Below, one piece after another: positions 1 to 7,728 of a DNA stretch of 64,000 nucleotides. The stretch is from Planctomycetota bacterium (lineage in GTDB: Bacteria; Planctomycetota; Brocadiia; SM23-32; JAKLEA01). A program made the position numbers and the translations under genes. Numbering within the stretch: position 1 is the stretch's first letter; each line of letters starts with the position of its first letter. The notes under the pieces are model-generated. The model was not told the DNA's origin. It made no database searches and saw only the letters and a program-made list of their open reading frames with translations. Location: positions 21,295-85,294 of the forward strand of contig JAKLEA010000026.1 in NCBI GenBank assembly GCA_022711755.1, in the 5' to 3' direction.

Positions 1-273
1 GTCAAGCCTTCCGAATTCCTGCGCCGTCCGCTCGATGAGAGCCGCCGCGTTCGCAGGCTGCGAAACGTCCTCAGCAAAGACCGATGCCAGTTGTCCGCCG
101 GCGCGTATTGCCGCAGCCGCCTCCCCCGCCGCGGAAACATTCTGACGGCAGTTAAGCATCACCGCCGCTCCGCAGCGGCCAAGCCCCAAGGCAATAGCCC
201 GGCCTATGCCGCGCGACGCTCCGGTGACGACGGCCACACGTCCTTCAAGATTAATCCTTCCGTCAAACTCCAT
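1..273 (-). CDS. Short-chain dehydrogenase/reductase, N-terminal part (runs off the left edge)
   Basis: The visible 91 codons hold the NAD(P)-binding start of a classical SDR: GRVAVVTGASRGIGRAIALG (TGxxxGIG) near residues 11-30, followed by a second Rossmann strand (AAVMLN). The catalytic Tyr-x-x-x-Lys lies beyond the window. The start is uncertain. The ATG at 273 has an AGGGG about 8 bases upstream; in-frame ATGs at 291 and 297 would add 6 or 8 residues. It sits directly behind the lipoyl-domain gene ending at 312 on the same strand, so the two are probably co-transcribed. Substrate unknown; a 3-oxoacyl or sugar/alcohol reductase is possible. The family is certain, the specific role is not. 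Confidence 0.85.
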   Translation of the reverse strand, partial: MEFDGRINLEGRVAVVTGASRGIGRAIALGLGRCGAAVMLNCRQNVSAAGEAAAAIRAGGQLASVFAEDVSQPANAAALIERTAQEFGRLD

Positions 274-311
274 CGGCAAATCCCCTGCCATTTCCATCCC
301 GTTGCGGACAG

Positions 312-818
312 TCACGTCCTGCCGCGGGATGCCAGATAGTCCTCGACGTCCTTCTCCGTTATCCTCTTCCCGTTCAATGCGCCGGGAATGTCCGCCAGGT
401 CAATGCCCCGCTCGCGAGCCATCCGCCTTGCGGGCGGTGTTGCGCGGACGCGTTTTGAATCGTCATCGTGAGGCGCCGTTGTTACGGCAGGCAGAGCCTC
501 GACTCCGGCGTCACTTGCCTTCTGCCACGCCGTCATAAGGATTTCATTCTCGCGCTGGATGTCTTCCGGTTCGGCTTCGTCGGCATCGCCTATGGTAGCC
601 AGCACGTAACCAACAGGAACTGCGCTTTTCTCCGGGGCATAAATTCGCCGCAACCTCCCGCCCTCCTCCGATTCGTATTCGAAGGTCGCCTTGTCCGTGA
701 TGATTTCGACCACCGGTTCGCCTGGCAATACCTCATCGCCGCCAGACTTTATCCATCGTGAAATCTGGCCGTGCTCAACATTAGCGTCAATCTTCGGCAT
801 TCGCAACTTGTAGACCAT
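312..818 (-). CDS. Stand-alone lipoyl + E3-binding (PSBD) domain protein, E2-like without catalytic domain
   Basis: 168 aa. Residues 1-78 form a biotinyl/lipoyl domain with the lipoylation motif ITDKATFEYES, the modified lysine being Lys43. After a linker, residues about 126-163 (RATPPARRMARERGIDL...) form a peripheral subunit-binding domain as in the E2 subunits of 2-oxoacid or acetoin dehydrogenases. The roughly 230-residue acyltransferase domain of a normal E2 (HHxxxDG active site) is absent: a stop follows the PSBD and an SDR gene begins. This could be a free lipoyl carrier that docks an E1 or E3 and hands its cargo to another enzyme, or a decayed E2. No E1 or E3 is visible. The ATG at 818 has no Shine-Dalgarno, but a promoter-like pair ends about 11 bases upstream, so the mRNA may be leaderless. 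Confidence 0.88.
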   Translation of the reverse strand: MVYKLRMPKIDANVEHGQISRWIKSGGDEVLPGEPVVEIITDKATFEYESEEGGRLRRIYAPEKSAVPVGYVLATIGDADEAEPEDIQRENEILMTAWQKASDAGVEALPAVTTAPHDDDSKRVRATPPARRMARERGIDLADIPGALNGKRITEKDVEDYLASRGRT

Positions 819-828
819 GATGACTCAC

Positions 829-857
829 AATGTAGCAACGATGCGAAATAACGTCAA
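829..857 (-). promoter_or_regulatory. Candidate sigma-70-type promoter for the lipoyl-protein gene
   Basis: On the minus strand TTGACG (852-857) and TACATT (829-834) are separated by exactly 17 bases. A transcript would start around 822, only a few bases before the ATG at 818, which has no Shine-Dalgarno. This is a pattern match only. Confidence 0.45.
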
Positions 858-872
858 CAAAAGCCGACATGA

Positions 873-893
873 GTCTGTCATATGATTACAGAC
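873..893. repeat. Inverted repeat (possible operator or hairpin)
   Basis: GTCTGT (873-878) and ACAGAC (888-893) form 6-bp arms around a TCATATGA palindrome (878-885). It lies 16 bases upstream of the -35 element of the lipoyl-gene promoter and downstream of the GT4 gene ending at 940. It could be an operator or a weak terminator without a U tract. Confidence 0.35.
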
Positions 894-939
894 AAGCGCG
901 AACATATGCAGTATTCCTGAACCGCGTCGAATAACCGGA

Positions 940-2061
940 TCAGCGGGCAATTTCTCGATACGTTTTCAGATACGATTGAGCCGTCGCCTCCCACGTGAAA
1001 CCTGAGGCCCGCCGCTTCCCTGCTTCAATCAAGCTCTGCCTGAAGGCTTCGTCTGAGAAAATCCTTGCTGCCGATTCAGCGATTGCCTCATGATGGGCGG
1101 CAGGAACAAGTACCGCCGAGTCCCCCAGCGATTCGACAATCGGCGGTATGTCTGAAGCCACAACGGGGCATCCGCAGGCCATCGCCTCCAAAGGCGGTAT
1201 CCCAAATCCTTCCGCAAAAGACGGGAAAATCATCAAATCGGCGCTGCGATAAAGACAGGCCAGATCACCAGTGGCAACCGGTCCAAGCAACCTTACATCA
1301 TCGCCCATTGACTTCAAAGCGGCGAGCGCGGCATCAACGCCCCAGTTGATCCTTCCCGCGATGACCAGCGAGTGCGGAATGCCGTGCCGCCTTTTCAGAA
1401 TCCCGAAAGCGGCTGCCATCGCGCCCGGATTCTTCTTCGGTTCCAGACTGCCGGCAAACAGGATGAACGGACGTCTAACCCCCAATCTGCCCAGAACCTT
1501 GGACACGTCCTCTTCCTTGATTTCCGCAGTGAATTCGGGCGCAACACCCGGCGATATTACCTTAATCCTGCCCTCCAGTTTCGGCATCCGCCATATGATC
1601 TGCTCTCTCGTCCACGTCGAGGGAACGACTATCGCCTGCGCCGATTTAAGGCATAATGGCAAGATCATTTTGTAGTGAAACGCATTAAGCGGCTTGCAGA
1701 ACTCAGGATGCGAGATCGCAAGAATGTCATGCGCCGTCACGACAATGGGCAGCTTATGGCGGACGGGACAGACGTATGCCCCGCAGTGCAGAACGTCGGC
1801 CCCCGCTGAACGCGAAACCTTATCAAGTCGCGTCTGTTGATAAAAAGACCTGCATAGTCTGTTTCCGCCGATACTGCTAACTTTTATACAGTCAAATCCC
1901 TTCCGCGTGGGCGGAAATGGTTCCCCGGGATTCTCATTCAAAAACACAGTGAATTCAGCATCTCCGGATTTTCTACTGAGGGCCGTCAGCAAATGGCGCA
2001 GATACCACTCCACACCCCCGCCCCCCGGTTTGAGATTCAGCGCGTCAATGGCGATTCTCAT
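940..2061 (-). CDS. Glycosyltransferase family 4 (GT-B), mannosyl/hexosyltransferase type
   Basis: 373 aa, cytoplasmic, normal GT4 length. The N-terminus MRIAIDALNLKPGGGGVEWY is the usual glycine-rich acceptor-side loop. The C-terminal half has FILFAGSLEPKKNP and the nucleotide-sugar signature FPSFAEGFGIPPLEAMACG, whose E-x7-E glutamates are the GT4 hallmark. It transfers a sugar from an activated nucleotide donor, probably onto a surface glycan or lipid-linked acceptor; the sugar cannot be read from sequence. The ATG overlaps the TGA of the preceding GT4 gene (ATGA, 2058-2061), indicating translational coupling, and its Shine-Dalgarno is a run of nine G residues inside that gene's last codons. 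Confidence 0.92.
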   Translation of the reverse strand: MRIAIDALNLKPGGGGVEWYLRHLLTALSRKSGDAEFTVFLNENPGEPFPPTRKGFDCIKVSSIGGNRLCRSFYQQTRLDKVSRSAGADVLHCGAYVCPVRHKLPIVVTAHDILAISHPEFCKPLNAFHYKMILPLCLKSAQAIVVPSTWTREQIIWRMPKLEGRIKVISPGVAPEFTAEIKEEDVSKVLGRLGVRRPFILFAGSLEPKKNPGAMAAAFGILKRRHGIPHSLVIAGRINWGVDAALAALKSMGDDVRLLGPVATGDLACLYRSADLMIFPSFAEGFGIPPLEAMACGCPVVASDIPPIVESLGDSAVLVPAAHHEAIAESAARIFSDEAFRQSLIEAGKRRASGFTWEATAQSYLKTYREIAR

Positions 2062-3236
2062 GCCCCCCCCCTCACTTTTGAGTCAAGCAACTCTTCATAA
2101 ATATGGCAGGTCAGTTCAACCGTGGTCCGGATATGAAACTCCCTCTCAACGACGCGCCGTCCTTCCCTGCCGAACGCAACGCGCCTGTCGGAATCGCGCA
2201 ACAACGTTGCCAGAGCATCGGCAAGGGCATACGAGTTCGACGGTAAAACAAGCAGGCCGGTTTCCCCATTTCGCACAATCTCCGGCAACCCGCCCGCGTC
2301 AGTCCCGACGACCGGCTTTGCCAGCGCCATGGCCTCCAGCGCAACACGTCCGAACGGTTCCGCCAGCGACGGCACGACAACGACATCCGATATCGCCATC
2401 AGCGATGGGACGTCTTTCCGATAACCGAGAAAACGGGCGCAACCTTCCAACTTCATTTCATTGCACATGCGCCTAATCTGCGCGGAATACTCAGGATTAT
2501 CCCCGAACAGATCATCCCCGGCAATCAGGCAAACGAACCTTTCACCTCTATCAGTAAGGATTTTCAGCGCATGGAGGAGGTCGCCGTGCCCCTTCCACGG
2601 AACCATTTGCGCCGCCATGAGAATCACAGGAACTCCGTCGGCCAGTTTGAGCGCCCTTTTCGCCTCCGACGGCGAAGCGCATGTCGCAAATGCATCCGGA
2701 TCAATGCCGTTGTGAATAATACGGACCTTCGATCCCGGCACTCGCGCAGGGATGGCCCGCGCCACCGCTTTGCTGATGGCGATGATCCTGTCAGCACGAA
2801 GACCGGCGAATGCGAGGACCGGGGCAGGCCCCCGAAGGTCGCGGAAATGCCAAACAGACGGGATACGCATCCGACGCCTGACCGGTGCAACATAACATTG
2901 GGCGATGGTGGAATTGGCGTGAACCAGATCGGGCGATATCGCGGCCAGAACGCGCGCCAGCGCTCTGGCTCCGATTCGCCACGTCGTCGCATAACGCATG
3001 AGTCTGGCAGGATTGACGCTGCGGCGGAAGCGGACCATCTCCAGCGGTTTAAGGCTGATCTCCCGCGAGAGAACCTCGTCGCAGAGCGGACCGTCCGGCG
3101 GGCAGACCACCACAGGCTCCCATGCCGACCGGTCAAGCCCATCCAAGAGCGCCAGCAGGCTCCTCTCCGCTCCGGACACGCGGTTGGCATGATTCACGTA
3201 TGCTATGGTTCGCTTCACGCATACGATTATACGCAT
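2058..3236 (-). CDS. Glycosyltransferase family 4
   Basis: About 392 aa. After MRIIVCVKRTIAYVNHANRV come SGAERSLLALLDGL (acceptor-side loop), ILMAAQMVPWKGH at the start of the C-terminal lobe, and PSLAEPFGRVALEAMA, the E-x7-E donor-binding motif. The frame is open back to 3413, inside the neighbouring gene. I chose the ATG at 3236 because the family sequence begins there and a GGGGGA lies just before it; a GTG at 3218 is an alternative. It is the first of two coupled GT4 genes, and the pair probably acts in series on one glycan. It is moderately diverged from the downstream copy, so this is not a recent duplication. Confidence 0.88.
   Translation of the reverse strand: MRIIVCVKRTIAYVNHANRVSGAERSLLALLDGLDRSAWEPVVVCPPDGPLCDEVLSREISLKPLEMVRFRRSVNPARLMRYATTWRIGARALARVLAAISPDLVHANSTIAQCYVAPVRRRMRIPSVWHFRDLRGPAPVLAFAGLRADRIIAISKAVARAIPARVPGSKVRIIHNGIDPDAFATCASPSEAKRALKLADGVPVILMAAQMVPWKGHGDLLHALKILTDRGERFVCLIAGDDLFGDNPEYSAQIRRMCNEMKLEGCARFLGYRKDVPSLMAISDVVVVPSLAEPFGRVALEAMALAKPVVGTDAGGLPEIVRNGETGLLVLPSNSYALADALATLLRDSDRRVAFGREGRRVVEREFHIRTTVELTCHIYEELLDSKVRGGA
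2063..2071. repeat. Homopolymer C9/G9 tract at a gene junction
   Basis: Nine C on the plus strand, read as G9 in the last codons (R-G-G-A-stop) of the upstream GT4 gene and serving as the Shine-Dalgarno of the next gene. Slippage would change the last residues and stop of the first enzyme and the spacing to the second start. Confidence 0.7.
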
Positions 3237-3318
3237 TCCCCCAACGCGCACAAACCGGCTAAGCGTCATGACGCAGGGGACGTCCGATACGGACACATCC
3301 TGTCCGCAGGCTCCCACT

Positions 3319-6300
3319 TTACTGCAACTTCGGCCCCGCAATGCGCTCGCCGTTACGCTGGCGTGACTGATCCGCGGGATCGAATGTCCCATAAAAAAGC
3401 GCATTTGCGTCAATCCATGTGACCAAGCGTTCGATATCCTCCGGCGTCAATTTCACTTCGTTATGCCCCTTCAGCAGCATCTTCATCACCTGGCTCGCTC
3501 GCGCTCCGAAGCGATCCGGGAATGTCATCGGCTCCCCGTTCCCCGCCAGATCGCTCCATGCCGAGAAAGCCGTGCGCGGGGCCAGCACGTTGTAGGACCT
3601 GGTGTATGCGCCTTCCGCTTCCCCGGTCAGAATGATTGGTTTCCCCTCCGGCCCCTTCGGTTTGTCCGCGCCGTGGCACTTGACGCAGTTCCTGTCCAGC
3701 ACAGGCTGAACCAGTAGCGCGTAACTCAGCGGATTCGACCCGTCCGGCCCGGGGGCAATCACCGACGGCTCGCGTTTCAAGGCCAGCGGTGGATTTCCGG
3801 CGGAGGCAGTCGTCGTCCGGCGCTCATGGCAACCGATGCAGGAAACCTTCTCGCCCGGTTGCAGGTACGTGATGCTGCGCATGGTCTGGACAGCCTGTCC
3901 ACGCTCGTCCAGCGCCTGGAAGCAGAATGGAATTCCGGCTGGCGCTCGGAAATACGCCGAGCCGTCGCTTTCAACGGGAACCGTGCCGATCACCTGCTTG
4001 CCCGGCGAAGCGAATGCCAGCCCCACTGTCGGCTGATTGGCGTTCGGCGTGGTCTTTGGCAGCACCTGAACGACCCGCAGCCTCGTTATCTTTTCTTTCG
4101 GCAAGGCGGGATAACCTTCATAGACATTCTGAAGGAAGAACGTCCCCTCTCGCCCGGCATCTTCGTCAGCGATTGACGCCACTTCAGCCTCCCTGGGTCT
4201 GGGCCGAAGCGGCACAGGCCAGAGGCTGGATATGTTGAGGTCACGATAAATCAACTCTTTGTTGCCGAAAGCGTCAACCAGATAAAGCCCGAACATGTTC
4301 GCCTTGTTGCCGGTCGGCTCTCCGATCAGCGGATCGAAACTGTATGACGCCAGGAAATACTTCTCCGAGAGCGGATAAGGGCTTCGGTAGCAATGCCCCG
4401 GCCAGCGCAAGGCCTCTTCAGGTGTTGCGTATTCCTTCGGGCTGCCGGGTGCATGCCAGCCTACGGGCGCTACGGAAGTCTCGCTTTCCGGGAACGGCGC
4501 GTCAGGCGTCAGACGGGTAATCGGGTCGGCACCGTCGCGTCCCTTGTTGATGTCAAGAAGTATGATTGAGCCGGCCGTCATTGCATGGTGCGCGGCAGCC
4601 GTGGCCATCACCAGCGGAGAATCGGAGACCTGCCGCGCCTCCCATACCCCGACGGGATTGAACGTATAATTACCGTAGAAGATTGAAGGGTTGGAGCCGT
4701 CAGGCATCGCCGTCCATAGCTGCTGATAATGAACGGCGTGACGATCAACGTAATCCCAACGCGTGTATATCAAACGTCCGTCCGCCAGTACCGACGGATC
4801 CCATTCGTGAGTTTCATGGTATGAAACCGGACGCGGATTTGAGCCGTCAGACTCCGCCAGCGTAAGAGTGTGAACCGGGCACGGCCCGCGCCCGCAGCGG
4901 TGGAATCCGCCCCTGCGCGTTGAGAGCAGCAGAATTCTGCCGTTCGGCAGTTCCTTCGGCGCAAAGTCGTCATATGGACCGTCGGTGATCTGCTTCAGAT
5001 TGGAACCGTCTGGTTGGATTTCGTAAAGATGGTAGCGTCGGTCAAAACATGTCTCGCGATTGGCTTCCGAAGGCGTATATGGGATTTCGCAGAACGCGAA
5101 GAGTATCCGCCGGGCATCGTAGGAAACCTCAGGCTGCATGACGCTGCCCATAGGAAGTTTCCCGCCGGTCATATCGCGGCATGCCATTGATTCCCCAGGC
5201 GATTCGAGGACGAACAATCCGCCTCCTGCCCTGGCGCAACTTCCGATGTATTGCGTCAGTTGGTGGCTGAAATACGGCGTCGAATGTTTTGCGAAAACGA
5301 GCGGTCCCGTTCGGGTCAGCGGATTCGCCAGCGCGATGCGGCGACGCAACCGATGCGCGCGAAGCCACAAATCCTCCCACGCGGTGTGATCATTACTCCC
5401 CTGCCCTTCCAAACCTTTAAACTCATCCTTCAACGCCTGCCACTGCGCCGACTCGATCTCAAGGACAATCCCGGACTTTGCCAGATCGGCGATCAGTCTG
5501 TCTCCACGGCTGATAATCCGCCCTATGGACTTGGCAAATGATACTGGTTCTCGCTCCGTCCCGATGCCGTCCTGCATCCTCCAGTCCCACTCGATGAGCG
5601 CTTCATGGAGCGCCCCGCGCATTGCCGGAAGCTCCGGCGGGGGAAAGACTTCTTCATTCTTCGTCTTCGGCATCAAAGCCATTCGCCGGACGCTTTCCCC
5701 CTTCGCATATCCGACATTGCGCCACCTGACAAGCCCCTCCCCCCCCCTGCCCTTCGTCCGCAGTTCAAGCAATGATTCTTTACGCGCCAGACCACAGGAA
5801 GAAGGCATGATTTGCAGCCGCGCCGTTTTCTGATTCTCTACGAGGATTGCTCCGGAAGCCTCGCAACCGTCCAGCAAGAGCGCAACCTCCGCCCTTTCCC
5901 CAATCGCCAGCGTCGCTTCAGCCTCAATCCGACCGATTGATCCCGCATTGCTGATGGGTATTCGGACAGATGCCGCTTCTTCGCCTGAAACGCAGGCCGC
6001 AAAAGCGAACCGTCCCAGCGAAGCGATCTGCGCGCCATTCTCCCGCGCATATAGCGAAAATCCGGCGACATCCGCGCTTTGAATATGCGGCCCGCCGAGA
6101 TCAATGACCGGCATGCCGATCCGCGAAGCGTCCGCCGCAAGGACGAGCCGGGCGTCGGCCCAGTTCGCCATGTCGCAGGCAATCCCGTCCCCGGCGTCAA
6201 GGGCAACAAGCCTTAGCTTTAAAGCGCCGTCCAGCGGGACGCTGACGGGTTTGGGCGGGTCGCTGTCGGTCATCACCCCGCTGTCGAATCGCTTTTCATC

Positions 6301-6660
6301 GTCAACAAACACCTGGAATATGACGCTGCCGCGCGCGCCGCCCTGCCACTGAATCCCGACGTTGGCATCAAACCGCGTGAACTCTCCGTGCGGCAGGTCA
6401 ATGGCGATCTCCCCCGGCGCATGGTTGCCCATCCCCTTTTTGAAACCGGTTTTCTCAATAAGGATCGGACTAGCGCGCCGTCCGTCCGGCGGGATTGCTG
6501 CGGTATCGCGCCCCAATGTGCCCCACCCCTGGCTCACCTTCGCGGCAAATGCGTCAAGCGAATCGCCCAGAAAAACCGCGTCGCCATCGCTTCCGGCAAG
6601 CGATCCTGAGACACATAGAAGCAAAACGACGGCAAGCGCGAAGGCGCGTTTCTGTTTCAT
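3319..6660 (-). CDS. Secreted HzsA-related protein: NPCBM domain, beta-propeller and two heme-c sites
   Basis: About 1113 aa. A clean signal peptide (MKQKRAFALAVVLLLCVSGSLAG) favours the ATG at 6660; an ATG at 6726 that overlaps the upstream stop (ATGA) is the alternative and would add 22 residues. Residues about 25-175 look like an NPCBM carbohydrate-binding module. A middle region with repeated 'DGSN' strands (YEIQPDGSNLKQITDGP, LAESDGSNPRPVSYHE, AMPDGSNPSIFYG) is a TolB-like propeller, as in the middle domain of hydrazine synthase alpha. Two heme c motifs, CIGCH (941-945) and CVKCH (992-996), close the protein. Such proteins are widespread in planctomycete-like bacteria and do not imply anammox; no HzsB/C is present. 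It is probably a periplasmic redox or glycan-associated protein. Codons 'RGGE' contain a G9 tract (5739-5747). Confidence 0.82.
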   Translation of the reverse strand: MKQKRAFALAVVLLLCVSGSLAGSDGDAVFLGDSLDAFAAKVSQGWGTLGRDTAAIPPDGRRASPILIEKTGFKKGMGNHAPGEIAIDLPHGEFTRFDANVGIQWQGGARGSVIFQVFVDDEKRFDSGVMTDSDPPKPVSVPLDGALKLRLVALDAGDGIACDMANWADARLVLAADASRIGMPVIDLGGPHIQSADVAGFSLYARENGAQIASLGRFAFAACVSGEEAASVRIPISNAGSIGRIEAEATLAIGERAEVALLLDGCEASGAILVENQKTARLQIMPSSCGLARKESLLELRTKGRGGEGLVRWRNVGYAKGESVRRMALMPKTKNEEVFPPPELPAMRGALHEALIEWDWRMQDGIGTEREPVSFAKSIGRIISRGDRLIADLAKSGIVLEIESAQWQALKDEFKGLEGQGSNDHTAWEDLWLRAHRLRRRIALANPLTRTGPLVFAKHSTPYFSHQLTQYIGSCARAGGGLFVLESPGESMACRDMTGGKLPMGSVMQPEVSYDARRILFAFCEIPYTPSEANRETCFDRRYHLYEIQPDGSNLKQITDGPYDDFAPKELPNGRILLLSTRRGGFHRCGRGPCPVHTLTLAESDGSNPRPVSYHETHEWDPSVLADGRLIYTRWDYVDRHAVHYQQLWTAMPDGSNPSIFYGNYTFNPVGVWEARQVSDSPLVMATAAAHHAMTAGSIILLDINKGRDGADPITRLTPDAPFPESETSVAPVGWHAPGSPKEYATPEEALRWPGHCYRSPYPLSEKYFLASYSFDPLIGEPTGNKANMFGLYLVDAFGNKELIYRDLNISSLWPVPLRPRPREAEVASIADEDAGREGTFFLQNVYEGYPALPKEKITRLRVVQVLPKTTPNANQPTVGLAFASPGKQVIGTVPVESDGSAYFRAPAGIPFCFQALDERGQAVQTMRSITYLQPGEKVSCIGCHERRTTTASAGNPPLALKREPSVIAPGPDGSNPLSYALLVQPVLDRNCVKCHGADKPKGPEGKPIILTGEAEGAYTRSYNVLAPRTAFSAWSDLAGNGEPMTFPDRFGARASQVMKMLLKGHNEVKLTPEDIERLVTWIDANALFYGTFDPADQSRQRNGERIAGPKLQ

Positions 6661-6722
6661 GGCTCGCACTATGCCGGTTGATCGGCGCATGACGAATGTA
6701 TGCGCCATAAGCATGGAAATCC

Positions 6723-7499
6723 TCATGCGTCAATGATGCATCCGCGCAGGTATGCCGCGAAACTGCTCACCCCGTCAACAGGATCGCTCGGTTCCTCATA
6801 TTCGATTGAAAGGTAGCCCTGGTAATCAGCCCGGCGCAGGATGCGCACCACCTTGCGATAATCAATCAGGCGGCGAGCTTCCCCGTCCCGGCAGGTCACC
6901 TTGCAATGCGTGGTGACGGCGCGGGATGCGCAGTCGCGGTACTGCGTGTAGATGTCCCCTGTGAAATTGCCGAAATCGAGATTGAGACCTATCCACGGGT
7001 TGTTTTTGAACGGACGGATCAGTTCAAGCGTTCCCTCGGCATCGGATGTCAATCCGCCGTGGTTCTCAAGCGCCAGGCTGACGCCCTCCTTCGCGCCTTT
7101 TTCCGCGCACTGGGCCAGACCGTCAATCACCCATCGCACGGCTTCCACCTTCTCATGCCCCTCGGGGACTCCACCCGCAAAAACGCGCAGAACAGCCGAA
7201 CCGAGGCGGACCGAATGCTCTATCCATTGCTTGACGTGCTCGATCTGCTGATTTCGTTTCTCGGGATCGGCGTTGCTGAAATTTCCGCCCACAGCCGTGC
7301 CGGATATGTCAAGGCCACGCTTGAATGTCTCGCGCTTTATGTGGTGCAGATACTCGGTCGTCAGCTCCGGGAAGTAATAAGCCGTCAACTCCACCCCGTC
7401 AAAGTTTAGATCCCGGCAGGTATCCAGGAATTGTTCGAGGGTCATTTTGTCGTTTTTCAGCAGATCGCGATAGGAATATGCGCATGTGGACAACTTCAT
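6723..7499 (-). CDS. Sugar phosphate isomerase/epimerase (xylose isomerase-like TIM barrel)
   Basis: 258 aa, normal for the AP-endonuclease-2/xylose isomerase-like TIM barrel family. Recognisable stretches are FDGVELTAYYFPE, the metal-site strands LALENHGG and IGLNLDFGNF, THCKV and the C-terminal YLSIEYEEPSDP; the Glu, Asp, His and Glu in them are the usual divalent-metal ligands. The reaction is an intramolecular isomerisation or epimerisation of a sugar or inositol derivative; the substrate is not predictable. The frame opens earlier (7586), but the ATG at 7499 begins the canonical first strand (MKLSTCAYSYRD) and has GGAG nine to ten bases upstream. Its stop overlaps a possible ATG of the HzsA-related gene, so the two may be co-transcribed. 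Confidence 0.87.
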   Translation of the reverse strand: MKLSTCAYSYRDLLKNDKMTLEQFLDTCRDLNFDGVELTAYYFPELTTEYLHHIKRETFKRGLDISGTAVGGNFSNADPEKRNQQIEHVKQWIEHSVRLGSAVLRVFAGGVPEGHEKVEAVRWVIDGLAQCAEKGAKEGVSLALENHGGLTSDAEGTLELIRPFKNNPWIGLNLDFGNFTGDIYTQYRDCASRAVTTHCKVTCRDGEARRLIDYRKVVRILRRADYQGYLSIEYEEPSDPVDGVSSFAAYLRGCIIDA

Positions 7500-7695
7500 G
7501 ATCTTTATCTCCAGCCTGAATTCCTCAGTATTGCCTGGAACGCTCAGCTCCGGACGGACTTCTGAATGCTTGATTACCCTTAACATCCTGAAACATCAAG
7601 AGAAATCGAGTCTGAAGAGACGGCGGCTGCTCGGGCATGCAATCGCGCCTCATGACCGTTGCCCGCATTGGCGTGATTTTAAGACCGGGGTGTTC

Positions 7696-7725
7696 CTTCG
7701 CGCAACCACATTGAAGATCGCGAAG
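7696..7725 (-). terminator. Hairpin just past the MFS gene
   Basis: CTTCGCG (7696-7702) pairs with CGCGAAG (7719-7725) around a 16-base loop, three bases past the MFS stop codon (7729). There is no U tract, so it may be a Rho-assisted end or an mRNA-stabilising stem. The rest of 7500-7728 shows only weak promoter-like strings for the isomerase gene. Confidence 0.4.
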
Positions 7726-7728
7726 ATA

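Noticed and set aside
3319..6660. Evidence of an anammox (hydrazine synthase) operon
   Set aside because: The protein is only HzsA-related; there is no HzsB, HzsC, Hdh or Hao gene nearby, and such relatives are common in non-anammox bacteria.
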